Assembly (NCBI RefSeq): GCF_017591425.1
Contig: NW_024464918.1
Location: 21,480,001-21,544,000 of the forward strand
Source of the DNA: Ochotona curzoniae
Lineage: Eukaryota > Chordata > Mammalia > Lagomorpha > Ochotonidae
Direction: 5' to 3'
DNA: 64,000 nt
Shown here in pieces: positions 21,516 to 34,705 of this stretch. A program made the position numbers and the translations under genes. The first letter of the stretch is position 1. Every line of letters begins with the position of its first letter. The notes below the pieces were generated by a model. The model was not told the origin of the DNA and made no database searches. It saw only the letters and a list, made by a program, of their open reading frames with translations.

Positions 21516-24500
21516 GCTGGCATTCCTAGCTTTGTGTATGGGCTGCGTGGTCTGTAGCTACAGGGAGACCAGGGCGTGGCTATTTCCCTCTCCCGCTTAA
21601 TTTGCTGCTTGGGTCTCTGGCTTCTAACATACAAAAAAAGAAAAATAGTTGGCAAATGTTTCCAGGTCCTGACTTTGTAAGCAAGCAAGAGTGAAACTGT
21701 TGGTGTGTCCACGGTGCCCACCACGGCCAGTCTGGCTTTACCAGGGGTCCCCCTGTCTGGAGGGGCACCAGCTTGTGATGTACCTCCATTTCACTTTGCA
21801 GGTGAAACAGCCAACAATTCACCAACAATGTATGCATGCACCCGTGTGCTGGCGGCAGCCTTGCGGAAGCAAGCGGCTTGCTGGCATGGGCTTGGTACAA
21901 AGTGCCATCTGTGAGTAACTTGCTTCCCATGTGACAAGTTGTGCTCTGCTCCCCGGTCTGTTCTCCTTATGACCAACGTACCCTACTTTGGACATGAATG
22001 CCCCCAGTTATTTAGCTCTTCCTCTAACCCCTCCAGGCCCCATAAGATGGGAGCCAAGCAGACAGAAGGAAACCACAGGCGTAATGATGGTGCTGGCACA
22101 GCATGCCCGGTGGCACCATGCCCTCTGATTCCCACAGCCCTCCCTTGGGCCAACTTGCCCACTGGGACTTGTGGCTGACAGCTCCCCATCTCTGTATATC
22201 CTCAGATGATTTCGACACAGCCATGTTCTACTATGCCCCAGGCTGGAGGCCACTCCCAGTGTCCTTGGGCAGGCACCCAGCAGCATCTCCAAGCTGTGTG
22301 TGGCACACACACAAGCCATGCACGCAGAGAAGCCATGTGGGAACAGCCACAGGCGGGCTGGTCCCTGTTGGGGTTTGATGGCAGCCCAAGAGACAGGCAA
22401 GCCATCTCAGATTCGGCAAAAACAGGGACTGGGGCAAGGCAAGTGGGGGGGGGGGGTGTTCCTTGTCCTCTTGTTATTGTTTGTCGAGGGGTGCGAGTGT
22501 GTGTGTTCCCACCTGGCACTGGCTGGCGCACACCGAGCAACGGGCTCCAGCTGCAGGCGCCCAGCACTGCTGCTGCTCCTGTGGTTAGCATGTGTGTGCT
22601 GGTCTGCTTGTCTCTTTCATTTCCATTTTTGTCATCTGGGTTTAGTTTGGTCTTTTTCCAGAAACAGCCTTTGAAAGGACTGAGCAACCAGGACAGTCTG
22701 GGGTTGCTAAGGGAAGAAGTGGTAAAAGAAGTCGCGTCAAGCCCACCACCAAGTCCCCTGTGAGTCAGCGGCTTCTTGGGGCCCCCTTGCTTGCTGCTGT
22801 GTCCTCGTGGAATCCCCAGAAGCCGAAGCCTTGCTAGGCAGATAGCCAGGGAGGCAGCTGACGGGTGCAGCCCCTGCTGCCTGCGCTCCCTGACGCCCAA
22901 CTGCCCAGAGCAGTGACCGTGCACGCCCAGCCCCAGGGTGCTGCCCATCTAGAGCCTTTGCCGTGTTCAGGAGTCCCCACTCTCGAGAACTGCAGCCATG
23001 GTGTACACCCCACAATGCCCACCCCAAGTGTACCTTCACTCCCCACCCTGGCTGGACACCGCCAGTCGCCACCACCAACTCAGACTTGACATGGACTGTC
23101 CCAGTCTCGCGATGTGTCCCTCCCACCTGCACACCCACCGACACCTGACCCACCGCTTCATGTACATTATAAGAAAGTTGGGGAGGGGAGAGAGCGAGGA
23201 CTCTTCGTTACTTAAAACCAGAGTGTTCTATATCCCCTTTGTGACCGAATGCTTTTATTTCTGAATTTCTCTGTGCAGTGGGCTCCTCCCCAGCTTCCTT
23301 GGGGTTTGAGTCCAGACAATTAAATAACTGTGCTGTTCAGGTACATGCATCTGCAACACCCACACCCAGCCTGGAGCAGGAGTTTAGCAAAAGCCACTGG
23401 GAATTCCAAAGCGGAGCACGGCTCGACTGCCCCCCCCCACACACATTCCGTGTTTTCCGTTTATGGGCTGACTGAGCATCAAGCACGTGGTGGGCTTGGT
23501 GGGTTAAGAGATCAGAGCTGGCTTGGAGCTCACTGGGCCGCTCACATAGCTGCTGCACAGCCGTGACTTCAGGCTGTCGCGCATATGGACAAGACAGGGT
23601 AGAGGGAGCAGATGCCCCCGGCCACCCAGAGGACACAGCAGAGGAGCATCGCAAAGTGCCCGTAGCAGGCTGCCATGCTGGGATCTGCTTAAAGCCGTGG
23701 CTTCAATGAGTCAACCTTTTTGAACCATTCTTTTTTCCCTGTGTGATGTCACAGGTTAATACAAGCACGGGAAGCTGCTGGCCAAGGCCTTGGTGTACAT
23801 ACTCCATGTTCTTTGAGTTGCACCTGCTGTGTGGACACACAGCCAGTTAGAAGGTGCTTCCTGGCTCTAGGCTAACCAAGAATGGTCTGGCCACACAAGG
23901 ACCACCAGAGGCCAGGTCGCAAGGCAGTGGCTGAGCTGCGGCTGAGTGTGCTGTGGGACATTGAGAGCTCCGGCTGAGTTGCAAGCAAGCCTGGCAGGCT
24001 GTGGCTGCAAGAGGGGTTGCCTCCTAATTGTTCAATTTTCTCCAGGGTGGGCAATGGAGGCCCCCTGGCAGGTCCCTCTTGCCGGGGCACTCAACTGCTT
24101 CTGTTCCCGTGGGATTCTGGACTTTATATGGAAGGGGAGGTAGTGGCTTTGCCCTTGCTCCCTTCAAAGACCCAGACCCCATCCACCAAAGCAGCGATGG
24201 CTCACAGGGAAGCTGTCCACAGACCTCCCCTTTGCCAGCAACTAAAGCCAGGCCAAGGCCAAGCAGGGACTCTGATCCAGTACAAGCTGGCGCTGGCATG
24301 GGAGTCTCTGGATTGGCGTAGAGATGACCAAGGCTGCGTGGGGGAACGGGGTGTTAGCGGGAGCCCCAGGGAGGCATCTGTCGGCTGGAGTTTCCTGATC
24401 TTGTTGCTTGGCCTTGTCATTTGGAGAAGCCACACAGGACATCCCAGAGCCACCTGCCAGGTGTCATTCTGCTGCAGGGAACTCCTGTCTACTGTCTCAG

Positions 24501-27500
24501 GACTCAGCAGTGACGTCGCTGGCCTGGGCAGGGTCACAGAATGTATCGATCAGGGACAGCAGACAGGCGGGGATCTTGAGTGCAGCCATTAGCCATTAGA
24601 GGATCATGTGTCTTTGCCTCGAGAGGGGGAGGCAGGGGTTGTGATGTCACGGGGGGCTAGGGCTGAGCAGATGTGCATGAACCGTGGCTGGGCATGTGCA
24701 GCTGTCCCTCCAGTGCATGGAAATCCAAGCCAGTGGAGAGAGGCAGCCACACACGGCCTCACACGTGTACACCACAGACAGCACCCCAGGGAGATCAGGC
24801 CTGGGAGAGGACTCCCACCCCTTGCCCAGGGACACACATGCTGCCCTGAAGCTCCTTCTGGTCCACAGCGAACTGTAGTCAACTCATTTGAGAAGTGGGA
24901 ACTGTGATGTCGGCAGGCAACGGGCCACAGGTCCCTAGCAGCCATCACCCCTGTGACTTGCTCGCTCTCCCTAACCTTCCTCCCAGGCTCGGTCACACTG
25001 TGCTAACACTGGCCAGGGCTACAGTGAGGCCCCGCAGAAGGGGACAAGCAGGTGACCGTGACACCAGGAGCGTTGCTCGTGAGTGGTTTCCACCAGCCAT
25101 AACAGAATCACATGAACAAAGGGACTGGGGTGGGGTTGGAGTCCCAGGACTTCCCCAGGTTGGGAAAAGACGATAAGCTTTCTTCTGGGAGCCAGCCACA
25201 GCCAGGCCACGCCATTACTAGCACACGGATCACGGGGTGGGAAGAGTGGGAGTAGACCCCGGCCAGCTGTGGGGATGGATGTTATTTGGCGTGTGTAATC
25301 CTCTGTCACCACAAAAGTTTGGGTTTCATGGAGAAGGTAGTTAGCGTGCATGGCATCGGAGTGGAGAGTGGACCAGTCCCATGCAGAGGGGGCAGAGCTA
25401 ACGACCAGGTTCTGTGTTTGTGGCATCTTCCCTTGGCATCCTCAGCTTGATGCTCACAGCAGCTCCACCTGCATCATTGTCCTTGTGCAGAACGCAGGAT
25501 CTGTGGATGAGCAGGTCAGCATCAGCCTGCTGTCATGGTGTCACCGTCACCCCTTGGCAGTGCTAGGGTGGCACTGGAGCGGAAGGGCGACAGGAGCATG
25601 CCCCAGAGGACACAGTTAGGACAAGGTCCCCAGATAAAGCCCCCTTGAGCATTCTCTCCAGCGCCCCCTCCTTCTCTGGCATCCTGGCTCTATGGTGAAA
25701 TCAGGAAGAGCTCCTGTGGTGGGGCTGGAGAGAAGTGCGGAGGATAGCAGGAAGGGCGTGTGTGCAGCAGCCACCACTGTCTTGTTCTGCCCGCCCCAGT
25801 GCCACCCTGCACTGGGGGCATCCGAGGAACTTTACAGCCGACTGACTGCCACGGCCAATGGACGTGGTGGAGCCTGGCAAACCTGCCAGTGCGGAATAGA
25901 GGCAGAGGGGCTCTTCCTCCTCCTCCACGTGCTGGCCCGTGGTTCCTGCCACCACCCCACACATATGCTCCCTGAATGCCCATGTCTTCCCCACAGGGGT
26001 CACCGCACCTCTCCCCAAAACCATGACTTCAGGTCAGGTTTCCCCGATCTGCCCAAGGGATTCTCTGTCGCCTCTGAGATGCCAGGGGCCTGTGCAGGCC
26101 ATTGAGGGGCTTGCTGGCCAGCACGGCGGTGGCAGTGGTGTGGACACACTCCACCAAAGCAGCTGGGGATAGGAGCAGGCCCACAGCTCCCCCGTGGCCT
26201 TGCAGCACTAAGCACCCAGGTGCTCACAGAGGGAGGCTGTATGCACGGTGACCCCCAAATAATCCTGATCTCATGGCTCAGAGTGGAGGTGCCTTGGGGA
26301 CAGCCACCACCAACACTGCAGTGATTTGAGCTGGCTTCCAGGCAGCATGTCCTATTGTGGGTCTGTGGGCCTGGTTCCGAGGGGACGAAGCTGACCTGGC
26401 CACTCGGGGCAGTGAGCCCAACCTTCAGCATGGCACTGTCTACACCGACATGACAGCCTGGCCAGGAATGTGCAGGCATCAGCCCTGGGTGCTCTCCTCC
26501 CAGGGGTGCCCATCCGAGGTTCCAGCCCTTCCAGCCATCACATTAAGTGACATGAATCCTCATCCCACTGCCCACAAAATGTCTCCCTGTCCCCTAATCT
26601 CCTATCGGTCAGCAAACACCCGGGCAGACCTGCTTACATAGAAGCCCTGTATGGTCTGGTGGAGAATTCTAGTCTTTTCCACTGCGGGGGTGGGGGGTAG
26701 GGACATCATTCATGTCCCCTTTGCCTATTCCCAGATGTGTGGGGCCTGGGGAGATGTGGCCACGCCCTCCCTGCTCACCATGTCCCCTGCCACCTGGGGC
26801 TCTTCCAGCCGCTTGGCCACATCTGGCACCTCTGGGCAGGACTTCTGGGTCTCGGGAGGGCATCAGACTGCATAGCAGGAAGCACAACGGGAACCCCACC
26901 CACTGTCTTGTCCCACACGTGACACAAGGAGGCTGCCAGCCTCAGTGGGGCTATCTGCTGTTGTGACTTGCTGCTTTATGTCTGACTTATTTACTTCCTT
27001 GTTTGCTGCAGAAAGGCAGAGGGTGAGGGAAAGATGCCCCTCTGGCTGCTTCATGCCCCCATGCCCACATTAGTCCCTTGGGGCGGGTCAAAGGCGGGAT
27101 CCAGGAATGCCACTGGGGCCTCTCACAGGGGAGGAAGTTGCCCAAGTCCTGAGCCACCACCTGCTGCCTCCCAGGGGGGCCATTTACAGGAAGCCACCTC
27201 CCAAGTGGTGAAGTGGCGATGGCACATGACCCCAGGCACTATGGGATGCGAGCGCTTTCAGCTGCACCTTCCCCAGCTGTGCCTGCAGCTGATCCAGCCA
27301 CAGCCATGTCCCCAAGCGCCTCTGTGGCAACTACCCTGTCTGGACCCACACTTTCCAATCTCAGTCACAGTTCTCCAGATGGGGAGTGCAGCACCCTCCA
27401 TCCTGGGCTGTCCCCATGTTCTGTCCTCAGAGTTGGTGCCATTCCTTCCTTGGAGAAAACCACTGTGGGTCCACTCGGAAGCATTCCGTCAAATACGATG

Positions 27501-28295
27501 GGCATCACTGCACGTCTAGGAGTGCCGGGAGAGCCAGTGCAACACCTATCTTTAAAGATGAAGAAGTCGCGACATGAGAGTGGTTCACCACACTCAGAGC
27601 CAACAGGGAGGAGCCCTGGTTCGTCATTCACCATACAAGACCATCCTCTGTTAGCCTCTGAGACAAGTAACCCAGAACACGAGCTTGGAAACAGACAGCA
27701 ATCCAAGTGGGCATTTGGCCCAGTAAGCTGCCCGTGTCGATACCCACATGTATGTCAGAATTCCTGATCAGAGTCCCAGTCAGGCTACTCCACTTGCCAT
27801 ATGGCTTCCTGCAAAGCAGTGTCTCAAGTCCTTGACACTCAGGAAGGTGACACAGACCCAATATTAGGCTGCTTGTCCTTGGTCTAATCCCGCCCTGGCT
27901 GTTAGAAGTATTCGGACAGTGAAGCAGAGGCTGGAATATCGTATATAACCAAATACATACATACATATAAACAACTTGGTCTCACTCTTGTCTGATGGCC
28001 CAGAAGCACAAGGCTCTGCAGGCTTAATGTGTGGATGTGGCTTCCATCTCCAGACTCTAGAAGATTCTACACACTCTTCTAATTGTGCTGTGTCTCAGTG
28101 AATAGGAGGGGCGGATAGGCAGGGGTGCAACGGGCCCAGTTGCTTTTACTGGCTAATTCCGGTGGAAAGCTGGAAGGAACACTTCAGCTCACATCCCACA
28201 GGGAGGAGTGGAAGCCCAGAGCCACACCAAGCAACTGGGGAGGCAGGGAGACACAGACCTCAGGCCCCATGCTCAGCTAAAACTCAGCACAGTGT
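21516..28295. other. Intergenic sequence 3' of SEMA6A, no gene found
   Basis: This is GC-rich, mostly non-repetitive sequence. The only notable signals are a G11 run near 22447, a possible distal SEMA6A polyadenylation signal (ATTAAA, 23319-23324) in a balanced stretch around 23150-23340, and a short CATA repeat (27952-27968). The open frames here are chance products of the GC-rich composition; none gives a recognisable protein or has splice-consistent neighbours. Confidence 0.65.
23319..23324 (+). terminator. Possible distal SEMA6A polyadenylation signal (ATTAAA)
   Basis: ATTAAA is the commonest variant hexamer. It occurs here after an AT-balanced stretch (23157-23275) that resembles 3' UTR more than the surrounding GC-rich sequence. 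Human SEMA6A transcripts are, as far as I recall, long enough for a UTR of 2-3 kb, so a distal site is plausible but not demonstrated. Confidence 0.3.
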
Positions 28296-28299
28296 ATAG

Positions 28300-29340
28300 G
28301 GCTTGAGGCTATGAAACTTCTAGAAGAAAATAGAAGGGGAAAATTCCTTGGTATTGACCTTAATAGTAATTTTATATAGGAAGGACACTAGAACAGGGCG
28401 CCAAAGCAAAACTAAGGAAGTGGAGCTGCAGCCACCAAAAAAAAAAAAAAAAAAAAAACTTTCATATAGCAAAGCAAGCAACGAATAGAACAAAAAGTCA
28501 GCTGTGGAATGGGAGAACATAGTTCATGTATCAGATTAGCATCCAAAATTCATAAGGAGCTTACAAAACTCAAGAGCAAAATAAAATTCCAAAATCCTGT
28601 TGAAAAGTAGATAAAAGGCTCAAATTTCTCCAAAGACACGAAAATGACAAACAGGGTAGGAAAGGGTGCTACATTGCTAATCACGAGCGCGATTCAAGTC
28701 GGAGTCACTGAGCAGCCGCCCCACGTCTGCCTGGGCGGCAGAGGAGCTGGAGAGGGGCTGCACGCTGCTGGCATGGTGTGCGGCCCACAGTCCCTAGCGT
28801 CAGCAGCATGGAGGTTCCTAAACGCTGATGGCAGACCCACCACCCCAGCAGCAACCCCGCTCCAAAGACCTCGCTGAGCCCATCCCAGGACTCCCTCCTC
28901 GCCCCGAATCCCAATCTGAGCACTGTGTGAGGCCCTGTCCTTAATCCATTCCCATGGACTCTGGGGGACTCCCCAATCATTCCCCAAACCACAACAGGGC
29001 ACACACCCCCAAGGAAACGTACTGTGCCCCATGTTCATCACGGCACCATTTACAACATCCCAACCTAGAACAAGCCAAGTGTCCATCCATGGGTGAATAC
29101 ACAGAGAAATCATGGGACACGTGCCCGGTGGAACATTATTCAACCACAAAAATAACAAAATCCCATTATGGGAGGGAATCACTTAGCCTGGAGGACACTG
29201 TGCCAAGTCAGACACGGAAAGACGAGTAACAGTGACCTCCTGACACACAGAATGAGGCAGATAGGGAACACACACAGAGACTGGATTGGTGGCAGCCAGG
29301 GGCTAGGATGGGAGAACGGAGATGCTGGGGGAGGCTCTAA
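28300..29340 (+). mobile_element. Decayed L1 retrotransposon, 3' end (ORF2 C-terminal part)
   Basis: The stretch follows the usual order of a LINE-1 3' end with heavy decay: an ACTATGAAACT(T)CTAGAAGAA-like start (about 28308), GGAGAACATAGTTCATG and ATTAGCATCC(A)AAATTCATAAGGAGC blocks (about 28510-28560), then a later block with CATGTTCATCACGGCACCATTTACAACA, AAGTGTCCATCCATGGGTGAATAC, CACAAAAATAACAAAATCC and GGAGGACACTGTGCCAAGTCAGACACGGAAAGACGAGT (about 29030-29230). The reading frame is destroyed throughout. The middle (about 28690-28950) is poorly recognisable. An A23 run interrupts it at 28438. Confidence 0.85.
28438..28460. repeat. Poly(A) run of about 23 bases
   Basis: This homopolymer lies inside the decayed L1. 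It may be slippage growth of an A-rich site within ORF2, or the tail of a very short inserted piece. No SINE body precedes it. Confidence 0.9.
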
Positions 29341-30379
29341 GAGGAGCACTTCCTGGGGACTTAGCTGCGACAGGAAGGGACACACACGCTGGCTTGCCCA
29401 CGGTGATTGCAGATGCACCACAGCAGCCTGCGAAAGCCACACACAATCCGGCCGCCAGCCACAGATGCGCTCAGTACTGCCGCTGCCACCTGCGCCAGTG
29501 CTCTGCCCTCTGCCTGGGCACATTGCTGCCTGGCACAGCCACCACACCTTGCAAGGCTTTGCTTCCAGGTTAAACCTGGAGTGTGTCAAGGGCCGGAATC
29601 GTACCTTCCACCTCTCTGTAATCCCATGGCCCTCCCTGAGCCTGGCGGTCGTAGGTACATGAAACACCTGCTAGGTGGCGCTGTCATCATCGGGTGCCAC
29701 GTGGGTGTCCCCACACACCACAAAAACCTGACCAGTGCTCCACACCCAGCAGGGCCAGGCGCCAAGCCAGGTTTCCGGGGCCGCACACCACTCTGTCCTC
29801 AGGAGAACTGTGGTGGGTAGGTCCCTCCATCGTGTGCATTTGACGGTGCAGATGGAAAACGCCTGGTAACGCCTGCCCCAGGGTGGGGGTCACCCCACAG
29901 ACAGTGTTTTCCAACTCTGGCTCATCAGTTGGGGTGGGAGATAGGCATGTTTGTCAGAAGCAGGCGACACCCAGCCCTGCGGGGACCTCAGTGGGTCACT
30001 GCACTGGGGACAGGAGTTACACAGGAGCTGCTACACCTATGTTTGAGCCCCAAGGAAAAGCTGCAGGTACCTATGACGCTTGGCAGGGCCCCAGGCCAGT
30101 ACACAGGCGCTACTGCAGTGCTGTGCACAAGGCAAGCCAGCCAGGCCAAGGTTGGGTATACCCATCACAGGTGACGAGGAGGGCAGGCCCACCTGGGGTG
30201 GCCCTGGGAACGCCAGGCCCAACAGCTGTGGAGAGCAAGTGTGTGTGATCCCCAGCACCCCAGCATGGGGGGTGGGAAGGAGGGAGGAAGGGAGAGAGCC
30301 CAGGAGACGGGGAGGGGGTGGGCAGGGAGGGGGAGCAGGCGGCTGCTTGTGGCTTCATCCATGCTCCACTGTGTAAATG
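29341..30379. other. Intergenic, no gene found
   Basis: This is GC-rich unique-looking sequence with a purine-rich GGGAGGGAGGAAGG tract near 30270-30340. No repeat or coding segment is recognised. Confidence 0.6.
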
Positions 30380-30790
30380 CTGATAAGAATCTCCTAAAAG
30401 TACTTCAAGAGATTTTGTTAACACAATTTGGCTGTCTTGAGGGGAAAAGACTCCTGATTTGGAGGGAGAAAAAGACAACAAGATTTGATTTCACAGCCGC
30501 TCTGGCAATAACGGCGTCATCTTATCCGTTTGTAGCAAACACAATCTACATCGTTCAGGCCGGGGTAAAGGTGCCACCACTGGGGCCACCGCTGCAGATT
30601 AAGCTCTTCTTTAATGCTCTTCAAGTCGCCTGTGAAGCAACTTTGACGAGATATGACGGTTCAAACAATTTTGCAAGGAGCAGAAGACAAAGAATACATT
30701 TTTACACGGAATCAGTTTCCTAGGAAACACTGAAAAATGTAATCCGATATCTCTTCGAGGAAGTTCAAGGACGAGGGCTCCTCTTGGCTT
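30380..30790. promoter_or_regulatory. Candidate conserved non-coding element
   Basis: This is about 400 bp of balanced, repeat-free sequence unlike its GC-rich, transcript-less surroundings. It contains several CpGs (ATAACGGCGTCATC, ACGAGATATGACGG) and AT-rich blocks. An open frame (30241-30723) spans part of it, but its start lies in low-complexity sequence and the peptide is unrecognised, so a regulatory element is more likely than a gene. It is about 9 kb downstream of the SEMA6A end. Confidence 0.33.
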
Positions 30791-33700
30791 ATTTAATTTT
30801 TTCAAGTGGTGTAAACGCTGGCCTCTTCCCCTCCCTGCGGTGGGGATGGCCCAGCATGTCCCAAGGCCAAGGCCGATGGTCCTCCGGTGCATCCAGCACA
30901 TACTCCACACGAAGGACAAGCAGGAGAGCCCGAGTGAGCCCCCTACGCTCTCTGTCGCAAGACCTTGAAAAGCTGGAATCCGGACTGCTCGCTGTGCTGC
31001 GTGAGACTCTCCCACGTCCCAGCTCAAGAAGCCAGAAGCACAGGGGCCTGCCACTCCTCAGGCCGCACATTTCCAGGCCTTCAGATGCAGTGCATTTTGG
31101 CCTCCTTTGCACGCTGGTTCTCCCGTACACATGGGCTGACATAGCAGCACCCAAATTAGCAGCTGATGGAATCCCAGTTAATATGCGGGGACATGGCGGG
31201 GCAGGGGCTGGGGCTCCCTGGGCAGGTGACAAGGGACAAGGCAGTGGGGTACCTGCAGGCCACTAGTGCACGGTTACCCATACTGACGCCTGGGTCACCC
31301 CGATGGCTTTCCTTCTCTGCCTGTATCCAGAGGAAATGCAAACAAGAGGGACGAAAGAACATCTGGCTGTGTGGGCAGGAGTTAAAACTTGCTTTCAAAA
31401 TAAGAAAGGCAGCACAGTTCCAAGTTCCATTTATTCAGAAAGCCAGAATGCAAAGCAGTGTGTTGGAGGGGAGATGCCTGGGACCTGTTGGGGGGGAATG
31501 GATGAGGCTTTGGGGCTCTTTGGGAACTCCTAGCCTGGCAAGGACCTCAGCCCAGGGTCAGAGGGCAGTGCTGGGTCTGGGCTCAGTCCCACCTTCACAA
31601 CCAGGCTTTTTCCCAGCCCTTGACCTGGGGAGCTGAACACAGGACCCTGGTTTGCCAGTGGGGCCTCCAGGGAGCAGGAAGGGGTGTCTGGGTGCTCACC
31701 AGCCAGTGAGTGACACCTCTGCACCAGGGATACTGTGTGCAGGCACCCAGGGAGCAAGGGAAGCAGCCTGCGACCCCATCCCCAGGCCAGACAGGAGTAA
31801 TGAAAGCCGAGCTAGCGAAAGCAGAGTGGGGTGCAGTGTGTCTTCACTGGAGAGACCCAGCAGCCCCCACCACCAGGACATTCTCACGCAGGTTGAATTG
31901 GACTGAAATAAACACACTTGAGCTCATGGAGGACAATTGGGACACACGAAGTAGCCCTCCTCTGGCCCGGGAGCCACAGGCATGGGAACGCCTGGGTGCT
32001 GTTCCAGGCGGCCTCTTGCCTATGACTTCGATGGGACTGCATGACATCTGTCTTTAACCGACAGATGAGCAGGTGACTCTTGCAGGCTGGTCCACGCCCT
32101 CTAAGGGTCTGGAGGAGCAGTGTAAGCTCAAGCTTGGGGCACCCAGGATATGCCCTAAAGGCCCTGGCCCAGGGCTCACAGCTGCCAGTTGCCACTACCA
32201 CATTCACAGGATGGCACTAGAGGGAAAAGCCAGATGGGCACAAATGCAGGCCCAGAACAGGTGCAGTTGTGGGTGACTGCCACCTCCTAGGTGGCATAAT
32301 GATTGGCGGTGGCGGTTTGGAGCTAGGCCTGCTACACTGGGTGCAGCTGGGGGGGGGGGGGTTCAAGCTCACATAACCAGAGATTAGATGTGTGTGGCAT
32401 GACCAGACATGGTGGGTGAAGCAGGACTTGCTGGGATTATCCAGGGACATCTCTGCATGCCCTGTGCACGGTGTTATGGGCTTTGAGGGGCTCTGCACAC
32501 CAGAACTGGAAAGTCAGGGAGCAGGGTCTCCTCTGAGCATCCTGGAGCCCCTGGTTGGCCCAGTGTTTGCTGACACACAGCACCTGTGCAGCTGGAGCGG
32601 CCCAGAGTCACTCTGATAGTCTGTACCCCAGTGGACATGGTCCAGCCTCTGCATTCAGCCCCGAGCCCCAGGCAGACCCAGGAACTACCAGCCTCCGTAA
32701 GCCTCGCTCTGGTCTCCCCATGTGCAAAGCAGAGAAGAGTTAAGACAATTCCAGGGGCCACCAGGACATGCCCATTTCCCTCAATATGCCTGCCAACAGC
32801 CAGAAGCAGATTCTTGGCGTCTGCATCAGGCTCCCGGGCTGCTCCAGGAAGGGTGATGCCCCACAGGATGTCCCCAACACAGCGCTGAGCTGGAGCACCT
32901 TTGAGGAGCTTCTGAGAGGAGGTGGTCTGTGGGTCATGTTTTAAAGACCAAGTAGTCCTTGATCTGGGCAGGAGGACTGCCAGCTGGGCTGGGGTGGTGC
33001 TCAGAAACTACACAGAAGACAGAGCTCCATGGGGGAGGGGAGACAGGAGACGGCTCCTGGAAGTGCGGTCAGCAGCCAGGGTCTCCACGCGTTCAGCACG
33101 ACATGATATACAAGGTGGCAGCCCACCATGCCTTTACATACACACAGCGCCTCCATGCACCCAAGCACCCCGTGGCACCTGCACCTAGCTAGGCTTTGCC
33201 AGGCTCGGGGGCGATGGGGTTGCTTGCTGTTTCAGCGCCCATGTTCCTGAACATTGGCAAAGTTAAGGCCTTTTTTCCTTTTTTCCTTTTTCCAGGAAAA
33301 CAAGAGCAGAAGACTGTCCCTCTGCCTTCTGCTCCCTCACTTTGCTTGCATGTCTGCACCAAGCAAGGCTTCAATCATCTCTTCTGTGCACACACAAGTT
33401 GCTCCAATGCCTCAAGTAAGGCAAGGCCTTCCCCGACCCTGCAACACAGGGGCTGCGATGCTGAGTGCAGCCAGCACAACTCGGCTGCAACTCTGATGCC
33501 CTTAGTGCCAGGGATGGCTGTGCGAGAGATCTGGCAGCTGGGGTGACCCCATGGCCTCTGTGTCCCGGAGGGCATGGCAGGTGCAAGTGCTGTTGCCAGC
33601 TCATGCCTGCTGCTGCTGCTTGCAGGAAGAGCAGCATCTGCACTGCGTATCCTTGGTCCTAGCAAACCTTGCCTTGCAGCCTCTGTGAGCTCTGAGCCTC

Positions 33701-34400
33701 CCCCACAGCACAGGGACACAAGTGGAGAAGACAGCTAAGGTTGATGTGTCCTCCCAGGGTCCAGTGTGCCTTGCCCACCTTGGCTCCACCTGCTTTCCTG
33801 GCTGGCTGCCAGCCAGGCTGACCTGCACCAGCTCAGGGCTGGGCTTGCAGAAGGCGAGTGGCCCAACACAGACACCACCCTGGGGTGTGAGTCTGAGTTA
33901 TCCCACGCAGTGGCAGGTGCAGCAGCCTGGCAGCTCCTGGCCCACACTCCTCTCTCACTTATCACTCATACCCCCACTTCTTCCTCGAGGACAAGACACA
34001 GCCTCCAAGGCAAACACAGCCATGAGAGCATTCTGTAAGCTGTAAGACTCATGCTGGAGGGTAAGAGCCCAGAGGGGGAAGAAGTAGAGGGACAGAAGCC
34101 CATGGAAGGATCCTATCAGAAGGTACTAGCTTAGCTCCCTTCCACAGGAGGGAGAAAACAAAGTGGAAAGTCAGTAAAATGGCATACAGTTTTCCTTAGC
34201 TGGCACCAGAAGCAGGATAGTCAGAGGCTTATCACAACCTCTGGCCCTGGGGCTAGCAGGGAGCCAAGCAAGGAGAGAATGGGTGGGAGGTCTCCCTCAC
34301 CAATCTGGGCCCTGCATGGATGTGTGCCCATGGAGCAGGTGCTGGTGTCCTGGGATCCCTGGGAAGAAAGCCCTGCACACCTGTGCCTGAACTCATCAGC
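30791..34400. other. Intergenic, no gene found
   Basis: This is GC-rich unique-looking sequence. A G13 run lies at 32349-32361. No SINE, L1, RNA gene or recognisable protein is seen. Confidence 0.6.
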
Positions 34401-34705
34401 GGGGCAGGGTATGGTCCAGCGCTTAAGCTTTTTTCTCATGAGGAAGCCTGTACTGCACAGCAGGTGCCGGACTCAGTCACCAGCACTGGCTCCCGTGCCA
34501 ACTTCCTGCAAACATGGACTCTGGAAGACAGTAGGTGATAAGTAACTGGGTCCTTGCCACTCATGGGGGGAGGCCTGGATTTGTTTCCCAGCATCTCACT
34601 TTGGCATTTTGGGGAGCCAGCAGATGGGAGGGGTGTGTGTGTGTGTGCGCGTGCGTGTGTGTGTGCGTGTGTGGGTGTGTCTTTGCCTCTCAAATACAGA
34701 CACTA
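34401..34705 (+). mobile_element. Lagomorph CSINE, older subfamily, with GT microsatellite
   Basis: This forward CSINE reads GGCAGGGTATGGTCCAGCGCTTAAGC (head), GGTGCCGGACTCAGTC (decayed B box), CCAACTTCCTGCAAAC, GGAAGACAGTAGGTGATAAG, ACTGGGTCCTTGCCACTCATGG, GGCATTTTGGGGAGCCAGCAGATGG and CTTTGCCTCTCAAATACA (tail region). A (GT)n-type repeat of about 45 bp (34634-34680) has grown in the pyrimidine/GT part before the tail. Confidence 0.85.
34634..34680. repeat. Imperfect (GT)n microsatellite
   Basis: This is a GT run broken by GCGC and GGGT units, embedded in the CSINE at 34401-34705. Confidence 0.92.

Noticed and set aside
22202..22948. 248-codon minus-strand open frame downstream of SEMA6A
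   Set aside because: It includes a homopolymer G/C run and low-complexity peptide, with no family resemblance and no splice-consistent partners.
30241..30723. 160-codon open frame over the candidate conserved element
   Set aside because: It begins in low-complexity purine-rich sequence, the peptide is unrecognised, and it is better explained as a non-coding conserved block.
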